Below, one piece after another: positions 1-7,879 of a stretch of DNA of 64,000 nt. Source of the DNA: an uncultured Bacteroidales bacterium (GTDB lineage: Bacteria; Bacteroidota; Bacteroidia; Bacteroidales; Bacteroidaceae); the NCBI GenBank assembly GCA_937898885.1, contig CALDKD010000090.1, forward strand, positions 42,949 to 106,948, given 5' to 3'. The notes beneath the pieces were generated by a model that searched no databases, had not been told where the DNA came from, and was given only the letters and a program-made list of their open reading frames with translations. Every line of letters starts with the position of its first letter. The stretch's first letter is position 1. The translations under genes and the position numbers were made by a program.

Positions 1-252
1 GCTGGTATCGCCTTTCAGAAGCGGCTTAAGTATCTCCAGACATCCCTTCATGGCGCGTGCCGACATAAGAAGATTCGGAACGAATGCCTGACCGGCACCG
101 AAACGGGCTCCAATTATCTCCATTCCCTTAATCAGATACTCACTTATTATTGTCTGAGGCGCAATACCTGCGGCCACTGCCTCGTTCACCAAAGCTGTTG
201 CTCCGGGCATATTTCCTGCCACGATAGCATCGGTAAGTTTCTCCAGTTCCAT
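1..252 (-). CDS. Corrinoid (B12-binding) protein, N-terminal part only (runs off the left edge)
   Basis: The 84 visible codons start at ATG 252 and stay open to the window edge, so the C-terminal part is missing. The product begins MELEKLTDAIVAGN and contains a helical segment ending in MKGCLEILKPLL, which fits the B12-binding cap domain (methionine-synthase cap / MtbC-type corrinoid proteins). In such proteins this helical cap precedes a Rossmann domain that binds cobalamin through DxHxxG; that domain would lie outside the window. Likely role: cobalamin carrier for a methyltransferase. The family call is from pattern recognition and the partner methyltransferase is not visible. Confidence 0.7.
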   Translation of the reverse strand, partial: MELEKLTDAIVAGNMPGATALVNEAVAAGIAPQTIISEYLIKGMEIIGARFGAGQAFVPNLLMSARAMKGCLEILKPLLKGDTS

Positions 253-273
253 ACTATTTATCTTGATTTTTCG

Positions 274-304
274 CGAAGTTAAGCCTTTTTGACAACATTT
301 TCAA
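274..304 (-). promoter_or_regulatory. Probable Bacteroidetes-type promoter for the corrinoid-protein gene
   Basis: On the minus strand a TTG (304-302) is followed after 20 bases by TAACTTCG (281-274). This is one base off the TAnnTTTG -7 consensus, and the -33/-7 spacing is right. It lies about 22 bases ahead of the start at 252. Confidence 0.45.
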
Positions 305-377
305 CCGTTACTATTAAAATAAGGTAAAATGAACTGTTATGAGGCTCAAAAGGCACTGAGATAACATAAAAAAAGGC

Positions 378-385
378 TAACTTCG
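378..385 (+). promoter_or_regulatory. Probable -7 element (TAACTTCG) for the OMP gene
   Basis: TAACTTCG is one base from TAnnTTTG and sits 65 bases ahead of ATG 451. No clear -33 TTTG is seen. The same variant octamer occurs in the divergent promoter at 274-281. The leader between them contains a short GGGGC/GCCCC hairpin (404-416). Confidence 0.35.
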
Positions 386-450
386 CACATTGAAAACCTA
401 CAAGGGGCCAAGCCCCGGATTTACTAACCGAATCAAGCATTCACGGCACA

Positions 451-3306
451 ATGAAGAGATTCTTTGCGTTTACTGTTTTATGTGCTATGGCAATTATGCC
501 TGCGTTGGCACAGAATACACATACAATAAAAGGACAGGCTGTTGACAAGGAGAATGGCGAGACCATTTCCATGGCGGCAGTGCAGCTTCTGTCGCTCCCG
601 GACAGCAATCAGGTTAAGGGCGTGGTGACAGATACGGACGGCCGTTTCAGCATCACAGGAGTGAGGGACGGCAAATATGCTCTGAGAATATCATTCGTAG
701 GCTACCGCAATAATCTGACCTCAATAAACGCCGATTCCGGATCCGGCGCTACAATAGACTTGAGGCAGATACAGATTAACCCAGACTCAAAGCTTCTTGA
801 GGAGGCGGTAATCGTGGCCGAGGTTCCAAAGGTGCAGGCAGTTGAGGACACGCTGGTATTCAACAGCGCCGCCTACCGTGTGGCAGAGGGATCCAGCATT
901 CAGGAGCTGATTAAGAAACTGCCCGGCGTGGAGGTCAACGAGGATGGCTCAATGACTGTCAATGGCAAGGAGGTGACTCAGATTCTCATCAACGGCAAGG
1001 AGTATATGAGCGATGACCTTGAGACACTGCTCAAGAACCTGCCGGCCAATATGGTTGACCGTTTGAAGACATATGAGCGCAAGAGCGACCTGGCACGTAT
1101 AACCGGTATTGATGACGGTGAGGAGCAGACGGTTTTCGACCTTCAGATAAAGAAGGAGATGATGGGCGGACTCATCAGCAACGTTGATCTGGCATACGGC
1201 TCATCAAATCTGTACAACGGGCGTGTTATGGTGAACCGCTTCACTGACATGAACCGCTTTCAGGTATTTGCCAATGCCAGCAACGTCATTGACCAGGGCG
1301 TAGGAAACGGTGGACGCCAGTGGGGTAACAACCGTGGGCAGAACACCCGTCAGGACCTGTTCGGAACATACAGCTACGAGAGCGACAAACTGGAGATAAA
1401 CAGCAACTTCGGAGTGAGCCACTATGAGAGCGGTTTCCGGCAGACCAGCACCTCGGAGTATTTCTACGGCGCCACCAGTACATTCTCCAACAGCAGGAAC
1501 TCCAGCAAGAACTCAAACACATCTTTCCGTGCCAACCTTTACTTTGAGTGGAAGCCGGACACGATGACCAACATTATTTTCCGCCCCAACTTCAACACAT
1601 CCAAGTCAGAAGGCAGCTCAGAGAGCGCATCGGCCACATTCAGCGCAGATCCTTATCTGTATATGACCGACCCGCTGGCAGAGATTGACGATTTCCGCAC
1701 TCACGATGAGGACTCTATTCTTACCAACTACAATACCGGACGCTCCGGCAGCAACGGCAACGGTATGAACGGCAGCTTCAACCTGCAGGCCAACCGCAAG
1801 CTGAACGACAAGGGGCGCAACATAACATTCCGCGCCAACGGCGGTTTCAACAACAACGGCAACGAGAACACATCGTACAACACTACAGATTACTTCCGTT
1901 TCAGGAACATTCAGGGTGGTGACTCCCTGAACATACGCAACCGTTTTACCAGCACCCCTTCTGACAGTTGGAACTACAATCTTCAGTTGTTATACACTGA
2001 GCCTATTCTCAAGTCTGTGTTCTGGCAGACAAGCTACCGCTTCAGCCACAACGTCAATACCAGCGACCGTCAGACATACGCCTTTGACAATATGCCTCAG
2101 TACGGATTTGACGAGCGTCCGGACAATTGGCAGGAGTACAGGGATATGAGCCTCAGCAAATATGCCAAATATACTACAATGAGGCACGAGATACAGACCA
2201 GCATACGTTGGGTTCACGAGAAGTTCAACCTGAATGTCGGTGTACGCTATCAGCCCTACACCACCCGTCTGGAATACACACAAGGCGAGAGCTACGATAT
2301 CACAAAGCACCTTTACGACATCAACCCCACATTCGACTTCCGCTACAACTTCACCAAGCAGAAGCAGCTGCGTCTGAGATACAACGGCAACAGCTCACAG
2401 CCGTCGATGACCAACCTGCTGCCTATCACTGACAATACGAACCCGCTGTATATCACAATGGGTAATCCGGATTTGAAGCCCTCGTTCTCGAACAACCTCA
2501 ACTTTGAGTACCACGCTTTCAACTCAGACAAGCAGAGCGGATTCGTGACCCGTGGCAACTACCGCGTTACGAGGAACAGCATAAGCAACAGGGTTGAGTA
2601 CAACGAGACTACCGGCGGCTCAATAACCAAGCCGGAGAACATTGACGGAAACTGGAATGTCTATTATATGATTGGAGGCAACATAGCTCTCAAGGATACC
2701 CGATTCACATTCAGCCTCTATCCTAGCGTGAACTACTCCAATCAGGTTGGCTATCTGTTCCAGAACCAGCAGACTCAGAAGAGTACCACAAAGACTCTGG
2801 CTCCGAATTTCAACTGTAACGCCGCCTTCCGCGACGAGAAGGTTGAGCTTACCTTATCGGGCAACGCGAGCTGGAATCACTCCCGCAACGACATCAGGGT
2901 GAACGGCAATATGGACACCTGGAACTTCTCGGTAGGACCGAGCGGCAACATTACGCTTCCGTGGGATATCCGCATCTTCGCCGACCTGCTTCTGAGTGCC
3001 CGCCGTGGTTACAGCGATGCCTCCTTCAACACGAATGAGCTGATTTGGAACATGCAGGTATCAAAGAGTTTCCTCAAGAACAAGGCGGCTATGATTTCAG
3101 TGCAGGCATTTGATATTCTGGGCCAGCGCAAGAACTACTCACGCAATATGTCGGCTTCAAGCAAGAGTGATACACAATACAACTCCATCAACCAGTATTT
3201 CCTGGTACACTTTGTATATCGTCTGAACCTGTTCAATGGCAAGATGGTTGAGGAAGAGGATGAGGAGTACGAGGACCATCACCGTGGCGGACACAGAAGA
3301 TGGTAA
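451..3306 (+). CDS. Outer-membrane beta-barrel protein with CarboxypepD_reg-like N-terminus
   Basis: This 951-residue protein has a clear signal peptide (MKRFFAFTVL... ALAQ). It is followed by a carboxypeptidase-regulatory-like beta-sandwich (about residues 25-105, from HTIKGQAVDKENGE), then a plug-like segment (about 110-235, with PGVEVNEDGS and ILINGKEY), then a long region rich in aromatic/Asn-alternating strands. This is the OMP_b-brl_3 architecture, related to TonB-dependent receptors. Such proteins sit in the outer membrane; the substrate is unknown. There is no adjacent SusD partner, so it is not a canonical PUL transporter. Oddity: the last 20 residues are acidic and then His/Arg-rich (EEEDEEYED, HHRGGHRRW), while still ending in the aromatic residue expected of a barrel. 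The downstream transporter starts 13 bases later, suggesting cotranscription. Confidence 0.85.
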   Translation: MKRFFAFTVLCAMAIMPALAQNTHTIKGQAVDKENGETISMAAVQLLSLPDSNQVKGVVTDTDGRFSITGVRDGKYALRISFVGYRNNLTSINADSGSGATIDLRQIQINPDSKLLEEAVIVAEVPKVQAVEDTLVFNSAAYRVAEGSSIQELIKKLPGVEVNEDGSMTVNGKEVTQILINGKEYMSDDLETLLKNLPANMVDRLKTYERKSDLARITGIDDGEEQTVFDLQIKKEMMGGLISNVDLAYGSSNLYNGRVMVNRFTDMNRFQVFANASNVIDQGVGNGGRQWGNNRGQNTRQDLFGTYSYESDKLEINSNFGVSHYESGFRQTSTSEYFYGATSTFSNSRNSSKNSNTSFRANLYFEWKPDTMTNIIFRPNFNTSKSEGSSESASATFSADPYLYMTDPLAEIDDFRTHDEDSILTNYNTGRSGSNGNGMNGSFNLQANRKLNDKGRNITFRANGGFNNNGNENTSYNTTDYFRFRNIQGGDSLNIRNRFTSTPSDSWNYNLQLLYTEPILKSVFWQTSYRFSHNVNTSDRQTYAFDNMPQYGFDERPDNWQEYRDMSLSKYAKYTTMRHEIQTSIRWVHEKFNLNVGVRYQPYTTRLEYTQGESYDITKHLYDINPTFDFRYNFTKQKQLRLRYNGNSSQPSMTNLLPITDNTNPLYITMGNPDLKPSFSNNLNFEYHAFNSDKQSGFVTRGNYRVTRNSISNRVEYNETTGGSITKPENIDGNWNVYYMIGGNIALKDTRFTFSLYPSVNYSNQVGYLFQNQQTQKSTTKTLAPNFNCNAAFRDEKVELTLSGNASWNHSRNDIRVNGNMDTWNFSVGPSGNITLPWDIRIFADLLLSARRGYSDASFNTNELIWNMQVSKSFLKNKAAMISVQAFDILGQRKNYSRNMSASSKSDTQYNSINQYFLVHFVYRLNLFNGKMVEEEDEEYEDHHRGGHRRW

Positions 3307-3319
3307 CATTAAGCTGAAT

Positions 3320-4216
3320 ATGAAGAGGATCTCAGAAAAAAAACTCAGGAACTGGACACTGCCTGTAGCAATCTGCTGCGGGTTTCTCTTTCACAATTTC
3401 ATATACTCCCTGTACCCGGTAACGCCATTGTTGCTGGCTCTGATGATGTTCTTCACCTGTTCCAGAACATCAATCTCGCAAATGAGAGTACGTCCTATTC
3501 ACATAATGCTCCTGTGCGTGCAGGTCTTTGGAGGCGCAGGCATCTACTTTTTGCTGCGTGGCATAAATGAGCCGCTTGCACAAGGTCTGATGATATGCGT
3601 CTTCACACCGGTGGCAACCGCATCACCCGTAGTGGGAGCACTGCTTGGCGCGGATGTGACTCTGATGACGACATACGTCCTGCTCAGCAACATAACGGCG
3701 GCCGTACTTGCCCCACTCTTCTTCACCTATATCAATCCAGGCAGCGACATCTCCTTCTGGCTATCATTTCTGCACATAATAAAGAAGACAGTGCTGCTGC
3801 TTGTGGTGCCGCTCATCATAACCTGGCTTATGGGAAAGTTCACGCCAAAGGCGCACGAATATGTGAGAGGATGCAAGTACACCTCTTTCTATTTGTGGGC
3901 GTTGTGTATGATGATTCTCATAGGAAGCACAATTCACTCCATAATGACTGATGATAATCCCGATGTCACGCTGGAGATAATAATGGCGGCAAGCTCACTG
4001 ATACTTTGCATAACCCTGTTCTGGATTGGCCGCAAGGCAGGCATAAGATATGGCGATATGGTGGCGGTACGCCAGATGATGGGTCAGAAGAATACCGGCA
4101 TCGGTATCTGGATGACTATCTCATTCCTTATGCCACTGGCCTCTGTGGTGCCTGCGGCATACATAGTCTGGCAGAATCTCATAAACAGTATGGAGATAGC
4201 CAGAAGCAAGAGATAG
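3320..4216 (+). CDS. Bile acid:sodium symporter (SBF/BASS) family transporter
   Basis: The protein has 298 residues from ATG 3320 (MKRISEKKLRNWTLPVAI), with about nine or ten hydrophobic segments. An in-frame ATG at 3236 lies inside the upstream gene and would add 28 charged residues, so 3320 is preferred. The segment VFTPVATASPVVGALLGADV matches the Pro/Ala-rich signature of SBF-domain transporters, as does the arrangement of two five-helix halves. The family moves organic anions with sodium across the inner membrane; the real substrate in Bacteroidales is unknown. It follows the OMP gene by 13 bases, so the two may act on the same compound, which is inference. It converges on the next minus-strand gene with only 3 bases between stops and no visible terminator hairpin. 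Confidence 0.75.
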   Translation: MKRISEKKLRNWTLPVAICCGFLFHNFIYSLYPVTPLLLALMMFFTCSRTSISQMRVRPIHIMLLCVQVFGGAGIYFLLRGINEPLAQGLMICVFTPVATASPVVGALLGADVTLMTTYVLLSNITAAVLAPLFFTYINPGSDISFWLSFLHIIKKTVLLLVVPLIITWLMGKFTPKAHEYVRGCKYTSFYLWALCMMILIGSTIHSIMTDDNPDVTLEIIMAASSLILCITLFWIGRKAGIRYGDMVAVRQMMGQKNTGIGIWMTISFLMPLASVVPAAYIVWQNLINSMEIARSKR

Positions 4217-4219
4217 CAG

Positions 4220-4648
4220 TTATTTTCTAACCCGTAGAGTATGCTCAATCTGCCGGTGCAGCTCTACCAGCGAATCACGGTCAGGGGCGCTGAACACGAT
4301 TATTGCCAGAACGCCTGAACGGATTTCCTGTGTGATGAGACGCATCGGCGCGTCGTCCTCGCAATAAGCGTCAAAACCCCATGCCGCCTTGCCATCGAAC
4401 ATCAGTCTGGCAATAGGATTGAAGCCCTCTGGATCATCGTCGCTGAAGCCCACGGTCTCCACATAATTGGCAAAAGCCTGATCTTGCGCGTTCTCGCCAT
4501 CAGGCATGGCGCCAATGGTGATGTCAACGAAAGCGCCGTTCCTTCCGGCCGCCTCAAGATGAGTCATATCCATACCGGCATCATCCTTAATATTCTCAAC
4601 GTGGATTTTCCAACCCTCACCAAGTCTCAATTGAATATCGTATCCCAT
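4220..4648 (-). CDS. Conserved hypothetical protein, about 142 residues
   Basis: This is a small soluble protein (MGYDIQLRLGEGWKIHVENI...) without signal peptide or membrane segments. It has an alternating strand pattern, a central acidic stretch (FSDDDPEGFNP) and a C-terminal helix (SLVELHRQIEHTLRVRK). I do not recognise the family. It stands alone between a convergent transporter gene and a divergent SDR gene whose promoter lies in the 117-base intergenic region. Codon usage and length look like a real gene, and no competing frame is better. Confidence 0.6.
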   Translation of the reverse strand: MGYDIQLRLGEGWKIHVENIKDDAGMDMTHLEAAGRNGAFVDITIGAMPDGENAQDQAFANYVETVGFSDDDPEGFNPIARLMFDGKAAWGFDAYCEDDAPMRLITQEIRSGVLAIIVFSAPDRDSLVELHRQIEHTLRVRK

Positions 4649-4708
4649 AGAATTAACACTTATACGGCAAAATTAATGAATTTATCAGTGATATTGGTCT
4701 TTAATTAA

Positions 4709-4737
4709 TTGCAGTTCCATTCAGTTTCTTAACTTTG
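4709..4737 (+). promoter_or_regulatory. Bacteroidetes-type promoter for the SDR gene
   Basis: TTG (4709-4711), 18 bases, then a perfect TAACTTTG (4730-4737). Transcription would start near 4744, about 20 bases ahead of ATG 4766. Confidence 0.6.
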
Positions 4738-4765
4738 CGCCCGAATTTCTGTTTAGTACTGGGAA

Positions 4766-5566
4766 ATGAGCAGGATTATTGTGATAACAGGCGCTTCGTC
4801 GGGCTTTGGAAAAGCTACGGCTGAGCTGCTGGCCTCTAAAGGACACAAGGTCTATGGCATAGCCCGCCGCGAGATGCAGCACGCACAGATTGAGTATCTT
4901 AAGGGCGATGTACGCGACTTTGAGGCTATCCAGTCTGCAATACGTCAGATTATTGCAAAGGAGGGTCACATTGATGTTCTGATAAACAACGCAGGTATGG
5001 GCATCGGCGGTTCTCTTGAGTTAGCCACCACTGACGAGATATCACAGCAGATGAATACCAACTTCATGGGTTGTGTGAACCTTTGCCGTGCGGTGCTCCC
5101 TTATATGCGTGAGCGCAGGGAGGGACGCATAATCAACCTCAGCTCAATTGGCGGACTTATGGGTCTGCCCTACCAGGGTTTCTACAGCGCGTCTAAATTC
5201 GCCATCGAAGGTTTCTCTGAGGCTCTCAGCGCTGAGGTCAAACGTTTTGGTATAAGCGTATCAATTGTTGAGCCAGGCGATTTCGCCACTAACTTCACGG
5301 CAAGCCGTAAGAACTCAGAGGCTTCTATGAGCGACAAGGACTACGGCCCGGTGTTCCGCCGCAGCCTCAGCATCATTGAGGAAGAGGAGAACGGTGGTCT
5401 CAAGCCGGAAAAGCTGGCGCAGCAGATTGCAACTATAGTGGATTGCAGGAAGCCGCGCCTTCGTTATGTTGTGGCGAATCTTGAGCAGCGGCTCTCCGTT
5501 CTGCTGAAACGCATACTTCCAGGAGGCGTATTTGTGAACATTCTACGTGATTATTACAAATCATAG
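4766..5566 (+). CDS. Short-chain dehydrogenase/reductase (SDR) family oxidoreductase
   Basis: The 266-residue classical SDR has the nucleotide-binding TGASSGFG (residues 8-15), NNAG (74-77), a catalytic serine in INLSS (126-127) and YSASK (Tyr140, Lys144). It would reduce or oxidise a carbonyl/alcohol with NAD(P)(H) in the cytoplasm. The substrate cannot be read from sequence. The post-catalytic EPGDFATNF and a C-terminal segment with basic residues (RLSVLLKRILPGG) are typical of the broad fatty-acyl/steroid-like SDR group common in Bacteroidales. It has its own promoter and stands 69 bases ahead of the porin-like gene. Confidence 0.85.
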   Translation: MSRIIVITGASSGFGKATAELLASKGHKVYGIARREMQHAQIEYLKGDVRDFEAIQSAIRQIIAKEGHIDVLINNAGMGIGGSLELATTDEISQQMNTNFMGCVNLCRAVLPYMRERREGRIINLSSIGGLMGLPYQGFYSASKFAIEGFSEALSAEVKRFGISVSIVEPGDFATNFTASRKNSEASMSDKDYGPVFRRSLSIIEEEENGGLKPEKLAQQIATIVDCRKPRLRYVVANLEQRLSVLLKRILPGGVFVNILRDYYKS

Positions 5567-5635
5567 ACAGCACAGCCCGAAGCAACGGGTTCTTATCAAC
5601 AATTTATTACTAACTTTTTTAATTCAAAAAAAGAA

Positions 5636-6655
5636 ATGAAAAGAAGACTCTTAGTCAGCATTGTTGCAATTACAATGTCGGTATCAGCATTCAGCGCAGG
5701 AGCGGACATCACTATCAGGCCGCGTCTTGAAGGTGCCTACAACAGTATTTTCAACAAGGAGGATTTTGGTTTCGGAATGTCATCACTCTATTCTTTCCTT
5801 GAGGGAGATATATCGGACAGTTTTTCCTATTATGCCTCCCTGCATTTCCTGTCGGCCGACCCGAAGAGTCTGTACAATTATGACTCCCCCTGTCTGAACG
5901 GCACCTGGGTTGATATGGCTTACATTTCATACAACCGCGATTTCTGGGGAATTGACCTGGGAAAGTTATTGCTTAACTTTGGCGGTATGACAAATGAGTT
6001 GGACGATGTTGACTGCTATTCAGGGCTGATACCATTCAACTGGTTTGAGTTCAACTCATACCAGTATGGTCTGACATTCCGTCTGACTCCGTGGGAGAAC
6101 CACTCTTTCGAGGCACAGTTCACCACCGCTCCATATATGGAGAGCTTTAAGGATATGCAGTATGCGTATAGTCTTGCCTGGAGAGGCGAGATGGGACGAT
6201 ACAGCACAGCCTGGGCTGTGAACGCTTTCAGATCATACGCCGAGCCTGAGGATGAGGATGATGAGGATGCCCCACTCTCAAAGACCACCAATCTGAATAT
6301 CGGACTTGGCAACAGATTTGAGTTCAACGACAAATGGAATATGGAGTTTGATGCCTACCTGCATCTGTTTGATTGCAAGCTGTACGATATGGAGTATTCA
6401 GATTTCTACCTCAGAGGTGGCTACAACCCAAGCGATAAAGTCTCCATTCAGGCTACTGTTGGTCTGAAGAGTGCAAAGGCTCCTGTCTTCGGCGCGGTTG
6501 TTGAGTACTTCCCCATCGAGTCACTGCGACTTCACGCAGCATTGAGCTACTGCGATTGCTCAGAACTCGATTATTTTGTAAGACTGAATGATGACCAGCC
6601 GTTTGAGGCCAGCATAGGTGTAACATACACATTGGATTTCCATCTGGGAAACTAA
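5636..6655 (+). CDS. Putative small outer-membrane porin-like protein
   Basis: The 339-residue protein has a signal peptide (MKRRLLVSIVAITMSVSAFSA) and amphipathic, aromatic-rich strands throughout (for example FNWFEFNSYQYGLTF and YTLDFHLGN at the C-terminus), the pattern of a 12-16 strand barrel. It resembles short phosphate-selective/O-P-type porins of Bacteroidetes, but I see no diagnostic motif. An acidic loop (EPEDEDDEDAP, about residue 202) could be extracellular. The YqaA-like gene follows after 19 bases, so the two may be cotranscribed. Confidence 0.55.
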   Translation: MKRRLLVSIVAITMSVSAFSAGADITIRPRLEGAYNSIFNKEDFGFGMSSLYSFLEGDISDSFSYYASLHFLSADPKSLYNYDSPCLNGTWVDMAYISYNRDFWGIDLGKLLLNFGGMTNELDDVDCYSGLIPFNWFEFNSYQYGLTFRLTPWENHSFEAQFTTAPYMESFKDMQYAYSLAWRGEMGRYSTAWAVNAFRSYAEPEDEDDEDAPLSKTTNLNIGLGNRFEFNDKWNMEFDAYLHLFDCKLYDMEYSDFYLRGGYNPSDKVSIQATVGLKSAKAPVFGAVVEYFPIESLRLHAALSYCDCSELDYFVRLNDDQPFEASIGVTYTLDFHLGN

Positions 6656-6674
6656 AGAAGACTGCCCATAGCTG

Positions 6675-7115
6675 ATGAATCTGGAGACTCTGGGACTTTG
6701 GGGACTGTTCCTCGGAACGTTCCTGTCCGCGACAATCTTCCCTTTTAGCTCCGACGCGCTGTTTATCGGCGCGTTGGCTGCTATTGGAGACCCTGTATCC
6801 TGTATTCTTGTAGGCTCTGCCGGCAACTGGCTCGGCGGCATAGTAACCTACTATATGGGAAGGCTTGGACGATGGGAATGGATTGAGAAGTACTTCAAAG
6901 TGAAGCCGGAGACTCTGGAACGTCAGAAAGCCAAAGTAGATAAATATGGAGTCTGGCTTGCACTGCTCAGCTGGGTGCCTTTCATTGGTGATGTTCTGGC
7001 ACTTGCTCTGGGTTTCTACAAGGCGCGTCCATTATGGACAATCGTCCTGCTTCTCGTGGGAAAAGCAGGACGATTTATCTGCTGGGCTCTCATTATCGGA
7101 GCATTCCAGTCTTAG
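6675..7115 (+). CDS. YqaA-family (VTT/DedA-like) membrane protein
   Basis: The 146-residue protein has four or five hydrophobic helices. The features FSATIFPFSSDALF-like near the N-terminus, GSAGNWLGGIVTYYMGR (about residues 50-66), the amphipathic loop and WVPFIGDVLALALGFYK (about 100-116) match the SNARE-associated/VTT domain of YqaA/DedA-like proteins. Members are inner-membrane proteins linked to lipid scrambling and membrane homeostasis; the exact role of YqaA is unknown. Its end converges on the minus-strand gene at 7134. Confidence 0.8.
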   Translation: MNLETLGLWGLFLGTFLSATIFPFSSDALFIGALAAIGDPVSCILVGSAGNWLGGIVTYYMGRLGRWEWIEKYFKVKPETLERQKAKVDKYGVWLALLSWVPFIGDVLALALGFYKARPLWTIVLLLVGKAGRFICWALIIGAFQS

Positions 7116-7133
7116 AACCGTTTTTAAGATTAT

Positions 7134-7541
7134 TCACCTCATATCAAGAAACACATTCGCAGCCTGCTGGTTAAACGAGATGTCAGACAGCTGAAGTTTC
7201 TCAAGTACCGGTTTCATTTTCGGTATATTGTCAAGATGAATTGTCACGTTATTGTCATTTCCGAAAGTAGCTACACCGGCCAGTCTCTCCCTGACAAAAT
7301 TGCCTGCCATTCCAAGTGCCATATTCATCATTGCGCCACCGCCATCAATAGCCAGGCGAAGGTCATTTCCAGACACGCCCAATACACGCAGACTCATACC
7401 CACATCGGTAGTCATACCAAGTACTTTTACAGGATAGCTCACACGCAGGGAGTCAGATGACTCATAGCCGAATTTCAGTTCCGTTCCAGATGCCTCACGC
7501 ACGAACCGCTCCAGCTCTGGATATCCTAATGCCAGATTCAT
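7134..7541 (-). CDS. Hypothetical protein, about 135 residues
   Basis: This soluble protein has no signal peptide. It has beta-rich segments (SLRVSYPVKVLGMTT, VTIHLDNIPKMKPVLEKLQ) and a Gly/Met-rich centre (DGGGAMMNMALGMAGNF). The C-terminal phrase about a leucine-containing helix followed by DISFNQQAANVFLDMR is not one I can assign. It begins 6 bases after the DUF3467 gene and is the last gene of a minus-strand run of closely spaced genes from 11889 downwards. Confidence 0.55.
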   Translation of the reverse strand: MNLALGYPELERFVREASGTELKFGYESSDSLRVSYPVKVLGMTTDVGMSLRVLGVSGNDLRLAIDGGGAMMNMALGMAGNFVRERLAGVATFGNDNNVTIHLDNIPKMKPVLEKLQLSDISFNQQAANVFLDMR

Positions 7542-7547
7542 AACTTA

Positions 7548-7862
7548 TCAAGATTTAGCCTGCTCACCGAATCCCATCACATAAGTACCTTTTCTGTCGC
7601 CAAGGTCAACAAGACCGAAGTTCTTCTCGAACTTGTTCATATTGTCCTGTAGCGCCATAAGCAGACGCTTGGCATTCTCCGGAGTCATCACTATGCGGTT
7701 GCTTACAAGTGCCTTTGGCGTGCCCGGAAGCATTGTTGCGAAATCAAGAATGAACTCACTGTGTGAATGCGATATTATTGCAAGATTCGAGTAGCTGCCA
7801 CACGCGATGTCGGGCTTCACCTCTATCTGAAGCTGTCCTTTGTTGTTCTCGTTGTTATCCAT
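7548..7862 (-). CDS. DUF3467 family protein
   Basis: The 104-residue protein matches the DUF3467 pattern seen across Bacteroidetes: an N-terminal Asn/Asp-rich stretch, then a strand (QLQIEVKPDIACGSYSNLAII), a conserved HSHSEFILDFATMLPG, and the helix VMTPENAKRLLMALQDNMNKFEKNFG. Function is unknown; the family is small, cytosolic and often encoded near RNA polymerase or metabolic genes. Here it lies 17 bases downstream of the GH3 gene. The short A-rich spacer (7863-7879) suggests cotranscription with it. Confidence 0.75.
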   Translation of the reverse strand: MDNNENNKGQLQIEVKPDIACGSYSNLAIISHSHSEFILDFATMLPGTPKALVSNRIVMTPENAKRLLMALQDNMNKFEKNFGLVDLGDRKGTYVMGFGEQAKS

Positions 7863-7879
7863 ATTATTAAAAAAAAAAA

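Noticed and set aside
5567..5600. GCCCG-AAGCAA-CGGGT as a terminator after the SDR gene
   Set aside because: The stem is only five base pairs and has no T-run.
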